From contig NZ_MVAD01000001.1 of NCBI RefSeq assembly GCF_002007115.1, positions 2,976,001 through 3,040,000 of the forward strand: 64,000 nucleotides of DNA, read 5' to 3'. Source of the stretch: Massilia sp. KIM. GTDB taxonomy: Bacteria > Pseudomonadota > Gammaproteobacteria > Burkholderiales > Burkholderiaceae_D. The notes under the pieces are model-generated. The model was not told where the DNA came from, made no database searches, and worked only from the letters and a program-made list of their open reading frames with translations. The translations under genes were made by a program, and so were the position numbers. Position 1 is the stretch's first letter; every line of letters starts with the position of its first letter. Below, piece after piece: positions 34,909 to 46,184 of the stretch.

Positions 34909-35816
34909 GCTTCGGCCTGGCCGAAATGGCGCCGCGCCTCGTCGAGGAAGGCGTCGAGTTCGGCCGGCAGCCAGGGCGCGTCCGGGTAGAGCAGGTTCAC
35001 CGCCAGCGGCTGCGGGCGCCAGGCGGCCAGCACCTCGACCAGCCGGCCCTGCTCCAGGTGGTCCTGCACCAGCAGCGCCGGCAGTTGCGCCAGGCCGAAG
35101 CCGGCCAGGACCGCCTGCACCAGGGCCTGGCCGTCGTCAATCACGGCGCAGCAGCGCCAGGCCGGGGCGGCTTCCGATAACTGCACCGGGCGCGTCTTGC
35201 CGGTGTCCGGCAGGCGGAACAGCAGGCCTTCATGCTCCCCCAGTGCCGCCGGCCTGTCCGGCGTGCCGGCGCGCGCCAGGTAGGCCGGCGCGGCGCACAC
35301 CAGCAGCGGTGTGCTCCCCAGCGGCAGGGCGCGGGTGCGGCTGTCCTTCAGGTGGCCGAAGCGGATCGCCAGGTCGTTGCGGTCGCGCACCAGGTCGCTG
35401 TGGGCGTCGCTCACGTTCAGGCGCAGCTGCACCTGAGGATGGCGCGCGCGGTAGGCCCGCAGCAGGGGCGCCAGCCAGGCCAGGGTGCCGCCCGGCACCG
35501 ACAACGCGAGCTGGCCGGTCAGGGCGGCCGGCGCGGCCAGGGTCGCCTGCAGGCGGTCGAGCTCGGCCAGCAGCGCGCCGTAGGCCTCGTAGGCGCGCAA
35601 TCCCCTTTCGGTCGGCACCACGCGCCGGTTGTCGCGCGCCAGCAGCTGGACGCCGAGTTCGGCCTCCAGGCGCGAGATGTTCTTGCTCACCGCGGAAGGC
35701 GTCAGGCCGAGGGCGCGCGCGGCGCTGGCGATGCCGCCGGTGCGCACCGTCTGCACGAAGGAGCGCTGCTTCACCAGTTCGGGGGTGCTGACTTTTTGTC
35801 CATTCGATGATGACAT
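34878..35816 (-). CDS. LysR-family transcriptional regulator
   Basis: The 312-aa protein has an HTH (LVKQRSFVQTVRTGGIASAA, then GLTPSAVSKNISRLEAELG) and an effector domain starting GQLALSVPGGTLAWLAPLL. It belongs to the common LysR group encoded divergently from small oxidoreductases or cupins. ATG 35816 (MSSSNGQKVSTPE) is chosen over a longer frame, leaving a 64-bp divergent gap to the cupin gene at 35881, its likely target. Confidence 0.88.
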   Translation of the reverse strand: MSSSNGQKVSTPELVKQRSFVQTVRTGGIASAARALGLTPSAVSKNISRLEAELGVQLLARDNRRVVPTERGLRAYEAYGALLAELDRLQATLAAPAALTGQLALSVPGGTLAWLAPLLRAYRARHPQVQLRLNVSDAHSDLVRDRNDLAIRFGHLKDSRTRALPLGSTPLLVCAAPAYLARAGTPDRPAALGEHEGLLFRLPDTGKTRPVQLSEAAPAWRCCAVIDDGQALVQAVLAGFGLAQLPALLVQDHLEQGRLVEVLAAWRPQPLAVNLLYPDAPWLPAELDAFLDEARRHFGQAEAQVASAIRSR

Positions 35817-35880
35817 GCGGTGTCGTTTTCGCGCCGCGCGGCGCGCTCTATCATGTGCTTCATTTTTGAGGAGCATCGCC

Positions 35881-36240
35881 ATGGAAGTCAGCCACGTCGA
35901 CACGATCGCCCCGGTCTCCCTGCCCGGCATCGAACACCGGACCCTTGCCGCCGGCGGGGCCATGGAAGTATGGCAGCAATCGCTGGCGGCGGGAACCGCC
36001 ACTCCCATGCACCGCCACGACTGCGAGGAAGTGGTGATCTTCACCGGCGGGCGCGGCATGGTCCTGGCCGGCGGCCGCGAGCTGCCCTGCGCGGCCGGCA
36101 CCGTGCTGCGCTGCGCGCCGAACGAGGTGCACCAGATCGTGAATACCGGCGACGAGGCCCTGACCCTGTATGGGATCCTGTCGGTGTCGCCGGTCCCGGT
36201 GCAGGACGCCGCCGGCCAGCCGATCCCCCTGCCCTGGTAA
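35881..36240 (+). CDS. Cupin-domain protein
   Basis: This 119-aa single cupin has metal-binding motif 1 PMHRHDCEEVVIFTGG (two His and a Glu) and motif 2 around LRCAPNEVHQIVNTGDE (His). ATG 35881 has GAGGAG seven bases upstream. It is divergent from a LysR gene. Cupins of this size can be isomerases, dioxygenases or sugar/ligand binders, and no substrate can be assigned. Confidence 0.87.
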   Translation: MEVSHVDTIAPVSLPGIEHRTLAAGGAMEVWQQSLAAGTATPMHRHDCEEVVIFTGGRGMVLAGGRELPCAAGTVLRCAPNEVHQIVNTGDEALTLYGILSVSPVPVQDAAGQPIPLPW

Positions 36241-36258
36241 GCCTGCCTGCGACAGCCG

Positions 36259-39372
<3,114 letters not shown>

Positions 39373-39532
39373 GCGTCGCGTTCCGTGAAGTCGCTGTTGT
39401 TGTCGTTATGGCCGATCATAGCGCGAGTGACGGTAAACGCCTGTTCCCGCAGATTACGAACGCGCTCGCGCAACGGCTTCACCCATGCTGGCGCCGCGGC
39501 TTTACGGTCGGGCGGCGGCACCCCCTCCCATC

Positions 39533-40102
39533 CTAGCCGCCCGGGAGGCGCGCGCTGCGCCGCCGCGCCAGAGCGGCCAAGCCCAGCAGGCCGACGCCCA
39601 GCATTGCGTAGCTGCCCGGCTCCGGGATCGGCTGGATCGCAAAGCTGGTCTCCGCCGTCCAGCGGTATTCCTCCCGATCGTAGATGCCGGGCCTGGCCCA
39701 GATGCTTTCGGTGACGTAGGAATTACCGCTCGACAGCGTGTAATAGCCGTAACTGCCGAGCGGCGGGGTCGAGCGCGACATCCGGGTGTCCAACTGGAGC
39801 CCATCCGCTTCCGACCAGGAAAAGGCATTGATGTCGCAGTTCACCACCATGTCGCGCGGGGTCGGACAAACGATGTAGTCCACATTGAAGATTCTCAGTT
39901 CGGTGATCTCGGCCAGCTCGATGCTGGCGTTGCCGTTGAGGTCTTCACCCGTAAACCGCCCGTCGATCACGTAATCCGAGAGGAAAACATTGTCTTCGAC
40001 GTCATGGAAGCCGGTCCACGAGAAGGCGTAGGTCTGGGGCGCGGCTGAGGCAAGCGCCGGCACGGCGCACAGGAAGATTGTGCAAAGCTGCTTCAGGTTC
40101 AT
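39533..40102 (-). CDS. PEP-CTERM sorting-domain protein, copy 1
   Basis: This 189-aa exported protein has a signal peptide (MNLKQLCTIFLCAVPALASA) and a C-terminal PEP-CTERM signal: the PIPEPGS motif, a hydrophobic stretch rich in Leu, Gly and Ala, then ARRRS. Proteins like this are processed by exosortase and end up at the surface or in exopolysaccharide. The middle domain (YAFSWTGFHDVEDNVFLSDY...) is shared with the neighbour at 40145, so the two arose by tandem duplication. No exosortase gene is in the window. ATG 40102 is preferred to an in-frame ATG 15 nt upstream (40117). Confidence 0.88.
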   Translation of the reverse strand: MNLKQLCTIFLCAVPALASAAPQTYAFSWTGFHDVEDNVFLSDYVIDGRFTGEDLNGNASIELAEITELRIFNVDYIVCPTPRDMVVNCDINAFSWSEADGLQLDTRMSRSTPPLGSYGYYTLSSGNSYVTESIWARPGIYDREEYRWTAETSFAIQPIPEPGSYAMLGVGLLGLAALARRRSARLPGG

Positions 40103-40144
40103 GCTGAACTCCGTCATGGGAAACGCGAGTGAAAGGACGACCGG

Positions 40145-40723
40145 TCAGTGCCTGGCGCCGGCGCCTTGGCGGCGCCGCGCGAGCCCGGCCAGCCCCAGCA
40201 GGCCAGCGGCCAGCATCGCGGCGCTGCCCGGCTCGGGTACCGGCGACTGGATCTCGAAGCGTGTCTGGGCCGTGAAGCGGTATTCCGAGGTATCGACGAC
40301 ACCGGGGCGCGCCCAGGCGCTGGTATAGGTGAAGGAGTTGCCGCTCGACAGCTTGTGGTACTCGTAGTACGCGTTCGGCGTGCTCTCGTACGAGAGCTGG
40401 GAGCGCACCTCGAGCCCGCCGGCCTCTGACCAGGAAAAGTCGAAGATCTCGCAGCGCAGGATGCTGTCGCTGCTGCCGGTCGAGGGACAGGCCACGTGGT
40501 CGCGCTCGAACAGCGTGAGAGCGGTCAGCTCTGAGCGCTCGATGATGGCGTCGCCGTTGAGGTCCTCGCCGCTGAAACTGCCGGCGATCGTGTAGTCGGG
40601 CAGGAAAACGTCCTCTTCCACGTCATGGAAGCCGGTCCATGAGAACTGCCAGGTCTGGGGATCGGCCGCCGCGACGGCCGGGATGGCGAACAACAGGGAA
40701 ACGCAAAGCCGCTTCAAGCTCAT
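40145..40723 (-). CDS. PEP-CTERM sorting-domain protein, copy 2 (tandem paralogue)
   Basis: A 192-aa paralogue of the preceding protein with the same plan: signal peptide (MSLKRLCVSLLFAIPAVAAA), the domain FSWTGFHDVEEDVFLPDY, GEDLNGDAIIERSELT, two conserved Cys, YHKLSSGNSFTYTSAWARPG, then PVPEPGS, a hydrophobic stretch and ARRRQ. The two genes are 42 bp apart and probably co-transcribed. The leader shows no clear regulatory dyad. Confidence 0.88.
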   Translation of the reverse strand: MSLKRLCVSLLFAIPAVAAADPQTWQFSWTGFHDVEEDVFLPDYTIAGSFSGEDLNGDAIIERSELTALTLFERDHVACPSTGSSDSILRCEIFDFSWSEAGGLEVRSQLSYESTPNAYYEYHKLSSGNSFTYTSAWARPGVVDTSEYRFTAQTRFEIQSPVPEPGSAAMLAAGLLGLAGLARRRQGAGARH

Positions 40724-40942
40724 GGTGAACTCCGTTGTGGGTAACACACATTAGCGGCATGGCGCCCCTGCAGATTGCGCTTACCGCAGTGGCCGGAATG
40801 CTAGCGTGATCGCTACATTGACGGCGCAACCTTGACCATAGTCATTTTCACTTCCAGCAGATCCCGATCTGCGCGGCGACACGCCCGCGCGCCAGGCGCT
40901 ACAGTCGGGCTAACAGTCGGGCTACTACATTGGAGGAAAAGG

Positions 40943-41479
40943 ATGAGTTTGAGAAACCTGCTGTCTTCCGTACTGATCGGCGCCGTGGCCAGCGCGCGCT
41001 CGATGACGCCGATGGCGACCCTCGCCACGGCCCGCATGGCCCACCGCGACACGCCCGGCAAGCTGTTCCTGCTGGACCGCCCGCTGTTCAAGTACGGGGC
41101 GCTGGCCATGGGCGCCGGCGAACTGCTGGGCGACAAGATGAAGAGCGCCCCCGACCGCACGGTCTTCCTGGGCCTGCTGGCGCGCGTGGCCAGCGCGGGC
41201 ATCGCCGGCGCGGCCCTGGCCAGGCCCGGCCGCGAGAAAGCCGGGGCCGCGGTGGCGGTCGCCACCGCCGTGCCGCTGGCCTACCTGACCCTGGCCGGGC
41301 GCAAGCGCGCCATGGCGCGCATCGGCCAGACGCGCAGCGGCCTGATCGAGGACGCGCTGATCGTGGCCGCAGGTTCGGCCATCGTGGCCCTGTCGACCCA
41401 GCCGCAGCGGCGCCCGGCCGGCGACCTCAGTGGGTGGCGCCGCCCGTCTCTGCCAGATCGCGCTCGACCGCCAGGCTGA
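40943..41479 (+). CDS. Small hydrophobic membrane protein, DUF4126-like
   Basis: The 178-aa protein has an Ala/Gly-rich hydrophobic pattern and conserved basic residues (VASARSMTPMATLATARMAH, GELLGDKMKSAPDRT, GAALARPGREKAGAAVAVAT). This resembles the DUF4126 family of small membrane proteins of unknown role. ATG 40943 has GGAGGA nine bases upstream. Its last 53 bp overlap the convergent pcp gene, and the overlapping tail is Pro/Arg-rich and probably not conserved. Confidence 0.65.
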   Translation: MSLRNLLSSVLIGAVASARSMTPMATLATARMAHRDTPGKLFLLDRPLFKYGALAMGAGELLGDKMKSAPDRTVFLGLLARVASAGIAGAALARPGREKAGAAVAVATAVPLAYLTLAGRKRAMARIGQTRSGLIEDALIVAAGSAIVALSTQPQRRPAGDLSGWRRPSLPDRARPPG

Positions 41480-42074
41480 CCTCGACCGCGACGCGGATCG
41501 CGGCGATGATGTCGTCCAGCGCCATCGAGGGCGGCTGGTCCGGCCGGCCCTCGACCTGCTCGGGCAGGAAGGGGACGTGGATGAAGCCGGCCTTCAGGCC
41601 GCGCCCGGCCACGTGGTGCATCAGGCCATAGAACAGGTGATTGCAGACGAAGGTGCCGGCGGTCTGGGACACGCTGGCCGGAATGCCGCGCTCGCGCACC
41701 GCGCGCACGATGGCCTTGATCGGCAGGGTGGAAAAATAGGCGGCCGGGCCGCCGTCCACGACCGGCGTGTCGACCGGCTGCAGGCCGGCATTGTCGAGGA
41801 TGGCCGCGTCGTCGACGTTGATGGCCACGCGCTCGACCGAGATGTCCGGACGCCCGCCCGCCTGCCCCACCGCGATCACGATGTCGGGGCGCAGCTCGTC
41901 GACCGCGCGGGCGATGCTCGCGATGGCCGCGCCGAACACGCAGGGCAGCTGGCGCACCTGCACTGCGAAGCCCTCGCCCCGCCAGCCTTCGAGGGCGCGC
42001 ACGGCCTCCCAGGCGGGGTTGACGGTGGCCTGGTTGAAGGGCTCGAAGCCGGTGAGGAGGACGGTCTTGGTCAT
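41427..42074 (-). CDS. pcp: Pyrrolidone-carboxylate (pyroglutamyl) peptidase
   Basis: A 215-aa cysteine peptidase that removes N-terminal 5-oxoproline from peptides. It shows the start VLLTGFEPFNQATVNPAWEA, the catalytic Glu in GGRPDISVERVA, the catalytic Cys in TAGTFVCNHLFYGLM and the catalytic His in AGFIHVPFLPEQ. ATG 42074 overlaps the DUF979 stop by four bases, so it is coupled to the two membrane genes upstream. Confidence 0.94.
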   Translation of the reverse strand: MTKTVLLTGFEPFNQATVNPAWEAVRALEGWRGEGFAVQVRQLPCVFGAAIASIARAVDELRPDIVIAVGQAGGRPDISVERVAINVDDAAILDNAGLQPVDTPVVDGGPAAYFSTLPIKAIVRAVRERGIPASVSQTAGTFVCNHLFYGLMHHVAGRGLKAGFIHVPFLPEQVEGRPDQPPSMALDDIIAAIRVAVEVSLAVERDLAETGGATH

Positions 42075-43027
42075 TGGTTCATCAGGAAGTAGAGCAGGAC
42101 GATGTTCGCCGCCAGCAGCGGCAGCGCGGTCGGTATCTGGGCGCGGATGACGGCGTTCTTGTCCGGCAGGTCGAGCAGCACCGCCGGCACGATGTTGAAG
42201 TTGGCCGCCATCGGCGTCATCAGGGTGCCGCAATAGGCGCTGAACATGCCGATCGCCGCCATCACCGCCGGGTTGGCGCCGTAGATCCCGACCAGCACCG
42301 GAATCCCGACCCCGCCGGCCATCACCGGGAAGGCGGCGAAGCCATTGCCCATCACGATGGTGAACAGCGCCATGCCGATGCAGAATACCGCGACCGCCAC
42401 GAAGCGCGAATCCATGCCGATGTAGGAGGTGGTGACCTGGGCCACGGCCTTGCCCACGCCGGCCTCGGTGAACAGCAGGCCGAGCACCGCCAGCATGTGG
42501 GGCAGCACCACGGCCCAGCTGATGCCGTCGATCAGGCGGCGCGCCTCGCGCACGCCCTGCAGCGGGGTCGCGCGGGTCAGCCAGCAGGCCACGCCCAGGG
42601 CCGCGAAGGCGCCGACGCCCAGGCTCACCAGGGTCAAATGCTTCGGGTCGAGCAGCGGCTGGCCGCCCAGCTGGACGTCCTTGAACAGGGTCGAGCCGAG
42701 CACGGTGACCAGGGGCAGCAGCAGGGCCGGCAGGAACAGCTTGTTGCCCAGGCGTGCGGCGCTGGCGCGGCGCTCGTCCTCGGGCGGCAGCGCTGGCTTG
42801 CCGCCGGCGACGCCGCCCAGGCCCGCCACCAGCGCCATCAGGATCATCAGGGCGCCCACGGCGGCGGCCGGCATGCGCTCGCCAGCGAGATACAGCAGCG
42901 CGTACAGCCCCCAGAACAGGCCGCTGGTGTAGCGGCGCGGATTGCTGCGGTCCAGCAGGTTAAGGATGCCGACCGCGCCCAGCAGCAGGCCGACGACGAT
43001 GTAGAAATGGTCGATCGTGAGCGTCAT
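42071..43027 (-). CDS. DUF979 family membrane protein, probable permease subunit
   Basis: This 318-aa protein has about nine hydrophobic helices, with the conserved central segment IGMALFTIVMGNGFAAFPVM and MFSAYCGTLMTPMAANFNIVPA. ATG 43027 overlaps the DUF969 stop by four bases and its own stop overlaps pcp, so three genes are translated as a unit. DUF969 and DUF979 proteins often occur together beside pcp. They resemble the two halves of an anion permease, so uptake of 5-oxoproline or its peptides is a reasonable inference. Confidence 0.85.
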   Translation of the reverse strand: MTLTIDHFYIVVGLLLGAVGILNLLDRSNPRRYTSGLFWGLYALLYLAGERMPAAAVGALMILMALVAGLGGVAGGKPALPPEDERRASAARLGNKLFLPALLLPLVTVLGSTLFKDVQLGGQPLLDPKHLTLVSLGVGAFAALGVACWLTRATPLQGVREARRLIDGISWAVVLPHMLAVLGLLFTEAGVGKAVAQVTTSYIGMDSRFVAVAVFCIGMALFTIVMGNGFAAFPVMAGGVGIPVLVGIYGANPAVMAAIGMFSAYCGTLMTPMAANFNIVPAVLLDLPDKNAVIRAQIPTALPLLAANIVLLYFLMNQ

Positions 43028-43716
43028 GCGGAGCCCGTCTCGCGGCGGATCCGCGCATCCAGGCGGCGCAGGTTCCAGGCGTGGATGACGAAGGCGGTGA
43101 TGGCGGTGGGAATGCCCCACAGCGCGATGTGCAGCGGGTCGACCGCGATGCCTTCGGCCTGCAGGATGGTCTGCATCAGCACGATGGCGCCGAAGGCCAC
43201 GAAAATGTCCTCGCCGAAGAACAGGCCGACGTTGTCGGTGGCGGCGGCCATGGCGCGGATGCGGTGGCGCAGGTGCTCGGGCAGCTTGCCGGCGCGCGCC
43301 TCGGCGGCCGCTTCGGCCATCGGCGCCACCAGCGGGCGCACCATGGGGGCGTGTCCGCCCAGGCTGGTCAGGCCGGCGGCGGCCGTGGTCTCGCGCGCGA
43401 ACAGGTAGACGATCAGCAGGCGCCCCGCGGTGGCCGAGCGCACCTTCGCGATCGCGGCCTGGGCCCGCTCGCGCAGGCCGAAGCGCTCCAGCAGGCCGAT
43501 GGCGGCCAGGGGCAGCAGCAGGATCAGCGGCAGGTTGCGGGTCTTGAGGAAGGCGGCGCCGAGCGATTCGAGGATCGCCATCACCGGCATCGCGGCCGCC
43601 GCGCCGGTGACGCCGCAGGCGGCGACCACCACCAGCACCGGGTTGGCGCGCAGCAGGAAGCCCGCGACGATGACCGCCACGCCGAGCAGCGGCCACAGGT
43701 TGACGGCAGTTTGCAT
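43024..43716 (-). CDS. DUF969 family membrane protein, probable permease subunit
   Basis: A 230-aa membrane protein with about six helices and the DUF969 segments FLKTRNLPLILLLPLAAIGLLE, RETTAAAGLTSLGGHAPMVRP and AATDNVGLFFGEDIFVAFGA. The acidic and amide residues within helices (TDN, GED) suggest a substrate path. It is first of the DUF969-DUF979-pcp set. Transport function is inferred from context. Confidence 0.85.
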   Translation of the reverse strand: MQTAVNLWPLLGVAVIVAGFLLRANPVLVVVAACGVTGAAAAMPVMAILESLGAAFLKTRNLPLILLLPLAAIGLLERFGLRERAQAAIAKVRSATAGRLLIVYLFARETTAAAGLTSLGGHAPMVRPLVAPMAEAAAEARAGKLPEHLRHRIRAMAAATDNVGLFFGEDIFVAFGAIVLMQTILQAEGIAVDPLHIALWGIPTAITAFVIHAWNLRRLDARIRRETGSA

Positions 43717-43774
43717 GGAGTCTCCGGCTGGTTGTTCTGAAAGCCGAGCAATATTACTCCATGTTCAGCCCGTT

Positions 43775-44077
43775 TCAGCCAGGGCGCACCGGGGTGAAGG
43801 CCAGGTCGCCGACCACGGTGTTCCACTGGCGCACGTGGAAGGCGCGCACCAGGCCGTGGGTGACGTAGGGGTCGCGCGCGGCGAACAGCTGGACCGGTTC
43901 CGGGGTGTCACAGCTGAAGACCAGCACCGCGTGGTCGGCCGGCTCGGCCAGGGCGCCTGCCAGCACCAGTTCGCCGCGCTGCTGGGCGTCCCAGGCGAGC
44001 TTCAGGTGTTCGTCGCGGAATTCGCCGCGGCGTTCGAGGTAGTCGGGGGCGAGGTCGTAGGTGAGAAGGTAGTGCAC
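43775..44077 (-). CDS. YciI-family small protein
   Basis: A 100-aa YciI/YCII-like dimeric ferredoxin-fold protein: HYLLTYDLAPDYLERRGEFRDEHLKLA at the N-terminus and HAVLVFSCDTPEPVQLFAARDPYVTHGLV, holding the conserved His and Asp-Pro. The start is GTG 44077, with GGAG six bases upstream. ATG is not available without a long, unconserved extension. The family's chemistry is mostly unknown. Confidence 0.8.
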   Translation of the reverse strand: MHYLLTYDLAPDYLERRGEFRDEHLKLAWDAQQRGELVLAGALAEPADHAVLVFSCDTPEPVQLFAARDPYVTHGLVRAFHVRQWNTVVGDLAFTPVRPG

Positions 44078-44217
44078 TGGAACTCCGGGCGTGGACGGGT
44101 GGAGGTCGATAGTAACGGAAAGCAGCCTGCGCGGCGAACGCGGGGCCGCGCCAAGCGTGCACCTCCCCCTTCCCCCCTGTGCCACACTGCGTTCAACTGA
44201 TCAGCCAGGAGAACACC

Positions 44218-44757
44218 ATGCCCAAGACCATGATCGCCGGCCACCTGCTCCACCCGATGTTGAACAAGGCCCCGGCCACCCTGATCCCCCTCGGCCTCGG
44301 CCTCGACCTGCTGCACCGCGCCACCGGCGACGCGCGCTACGCCGACGCCGCCTTCTACAGCCTGGCCGGCGGCCTGGCGGGCGGGATCGCGGCCGGCCTG
44401 GCCGGCGCGCGCGACTACGACACCATTCCCGAGGACACCCAGGCCAAGAGCGACGCCACCAAACACGGCATGCTCAACGCCGCCGCCATGGCCGCCACCG
44501 CCGCCAACCTGGTCAAGCGCCGCGCCACGCCCCACCACGCGCCGGCGTCCCTGGCCCTGTCCATCCTCGGCGCGGTCGCGGTGCTCGGCGCCGCCCGGCT
44601 CGGCAAGCGCATGCTGGGCGACCCCGGCATGCCGGTGGATGTCATCAAGCCGCCCGCCGGCGCCCTGCCGAACGAGGAGCGCTTCGACCACAGCGTGCTG
44701 GACGTCGACCAGTACGTCGCCACTGCGGCGGACGGCCAGCACCCGGTGCACACCTGA
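44218..44757 (+). CDS. DUF2231-like small membrane protein
   Basis: A 179-aa protein with about four hydrophobic segments and the DUF2231 pattern: GHLLHPMLNKAPATLIPLGLG, then GDARYADAAFYSLAGGLAGG and ARDYDTIP. His, Asp and Arg residues within or near helices resemble a haem- or cofactor-binding membrane domain, not proven. CAGGAG precedes ATG 44218. The C-terminal ~40 residues are soluble and variable. Confidence 0.75.
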   Translation: MPKTMIAGHLLHPMLNKAPATLIPLGLGLDLLHRATGDARYADAAFYSLAGGLAGGIAAGLAGARDYDTIPEDTQAKSDATKHGMLNAAAMAATAANLVKRRATPHHAPASLALSILGAVAVLGAARLGKRMLGDPGMPVDVIKPPAGALPNEERFDHSVLDVDQYVATAADGQHPVHT

Positions 44758-44859
44758 TTCGTTGTATTAAAACAACTAAAACCCCGCACCATTTGCGTGC
44801 GCCCAGCAGTGATATGTGCCGCACAGAACAAAACTCAGCGGCGGGCGTAGACTGGAGGC

Positions 44860-45816
44860 ATGTATACACCGAAGAAAATGGCTGCGGGGATCACGGGTTT
44901 CGCCAGCGTCTTGTGGCTGGGCCTGACCGCTGCGGTGGCGGCCAGCCAGCGCAAGCTGGTGTTCAATCCGACCATCGAGCGCGAGGTGAAAAGCCCGCGC
45001 AGCAGCGGCCACCGTACCCGCCAGATCGTCCTGCGTGGCAGCGACGGCACCCGGTTGAGCGGCTGGCTGATGACGCCCCAGGTCCAGGGCCCGCGTCCGG
45101 CCGTGATCTACTTCGGCGGCCGTTCCGAGGAGGTGTCCTGGGTGGTGCGCGACGCCGGCAAGCTGTTCCCCAACATGACGGTGCTGGCCATGAACTACCG
45201 CGGCTACGGCGAGTCGCACGGCGAGCCGGCCGAGAATTTCATGATCGAGGACGGCTGCCGTTTCTACGACTGGCTGGCCGCGCGCGGCATGGTCGATGCC
45301 CGCCGCATCGCGGTGGTCGGCCGTAGCCTGGGCTCGGGCGTCGCGGTGCAGGTGGCCAAACAGCGCCCGGTGCACTCGGTGGTCCTGATCACCCCCTACG
45401 ATTCGATCCTGGCGATCGCCAAGCGGCGCTTCCGCGTGATGCCAATCGAGTACATGCTGCGCCACCGCTTCGAGTCGATCAAGTACGCGCCGTCCCTTAC
45501 CGCCCCCACCTACGTGCTGCGGGCGGCCGAGGACGATGTGGTGCCCCACTCCCACACCGACGAACTGGTGGCCAAGCTCACCCAGCTGGTCGGCGACGAG
45601 ATCGTGCCGGGCTCCGATCACATGAACATCCCCTACCTGGAAGCGACCCAGGCCCTGATCGCCAGCTTCCTCACCCGTCAGTTCGCCAAGCCGGTCGAGA
45701 CGCCCGTGCTGGCGGCCGCCACCCCGGAACCCGAGCTCCAGACCGTGGCGGTCAAGGACGTGGCCGTCAACGACGTGGCCGTCAACGACGTGGAAATCGC
45801 CGCTGTTGGCAAATAA
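44860..45816 (+). CDS. Membrane-anchored alpha/beta hydrolase
   Basis: This 318-aa hydrolase has an N-terminal hydrophobic anchor (about residues 8-28). Catalytic elements are the nucleophile in VVGRSLGSGVAVQ, a likely acid in AAEDDVVPHSHT and His in PGSDHMNIPYLEA. The oxyanion region is IYFGGRSEEVSW. The last ~35 residues are low complexity, with a short repeat (VAVKDVAVNDVAVNDV) encoded by 15-bp direct repeats at 45757-45786. The stop codon falls inside the regulatory region of the downstream transporter. The substrate is unknown. Confidence 0.85.
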   Translation: MYTPKKMAAGITGFASVLWLGLTAAVAASQRKLVFNPTIEREVKSPRSSGHRTRQIVLRGSDGTRLSGWLMTPQVQGPRPAVIYFGGRSEEVSWVVRDAGKLFPNMTVLAMNYRGYGESHGEPAENFMIEDGCRFYDWLAARGMVDARRIAVVGRSLGSGVAVQVAKQRPVHSVVLITPYDSILAIAKRRFRVMPIEYMLRHRFESIKYAPSLTAPTYVLRAAEDDVVPHSHTDELVAKLTQLVGDEIVPGSDHMNIPYLEATQALIASFLTRQFAKPVETPVLAAATPEPELQTVAVKDVAVNDVAVNDVEIAAVGK

Positions 45817-45903
45817 TTGTCGATAGTTGCCAAGACTTATATTTCCCTCGAATAAATTGCCAAGTAAAATGGTATTTGCCATCAAACTGAGCTTTGATGC
45901 ATA
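45806..45903 (+). promoter_or_regulatory. Importer control region sharing the deo operon element
   Basis: CAAG, one variable base and AAAATGGTATTTGCCAT occupy 45861-45882, followed by 14 bp and ATGCATA (45897-45903). This is the same arrangement as before punA. Further half-sites of the same kind stand upstream: TTGGCAA (45806-45812) with TTGCCAA (45827-45833) as an inverted pair, and TTGCCAA (45857-45863). TTGTCGAT and AATAAATTG are also shared by the two regions. It probably binds the same regulator as the deo promoter. Confidence 0.7.
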
Positions 45904-46184
45904 TTTGACAGGCTGAGCTGCGTGGGTCCAGGACATGGCGAACCATGCGCGGCACGCGGCAGATTGCCCCTCGAAGGACGTGTTGCGGTAACGCTACATG
46001 GCAAGGCTTCCACCGGGGAAATCGCCGCCGCGATACAAATCGTAACCCCACGTGCTTTCCCAGGCTGACACAATCGCGCAGCGCGATTGCGATGCCCATG
46101 AACCGTGAACGATTGCAGCTTGCGCTGCCGGCCCCATCGGTAAGGATGCGGCGGGTACAATATCGCTATTCCAGGAGCCCATAC
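45817..46184 (+). other. 368-bp leader region of the nucleoside importer operon
   Basis: No gene seen. The first ~90 bp hold the deo-like control element. Farther down is a perfect palindrome, CAATCGCGCAGCGCGATTG (46071-46089; 9-bp arms, one central base). A -10-like TACAAT lies at 46156-46161, some 24 bp before the first gene, without a good -35. Either a distal promoter gives a ~270-nt leader or a proximal promoter is used. Both may operate. Confidence 0.6.

Noticed and set aside
45817-46184. Purine or nucleoside riboswitch in the importer leader
   Set aside because: Apart from one short perfect palindrome I could not find the three-way junction and conserved loop bases of a purine riboswitch.
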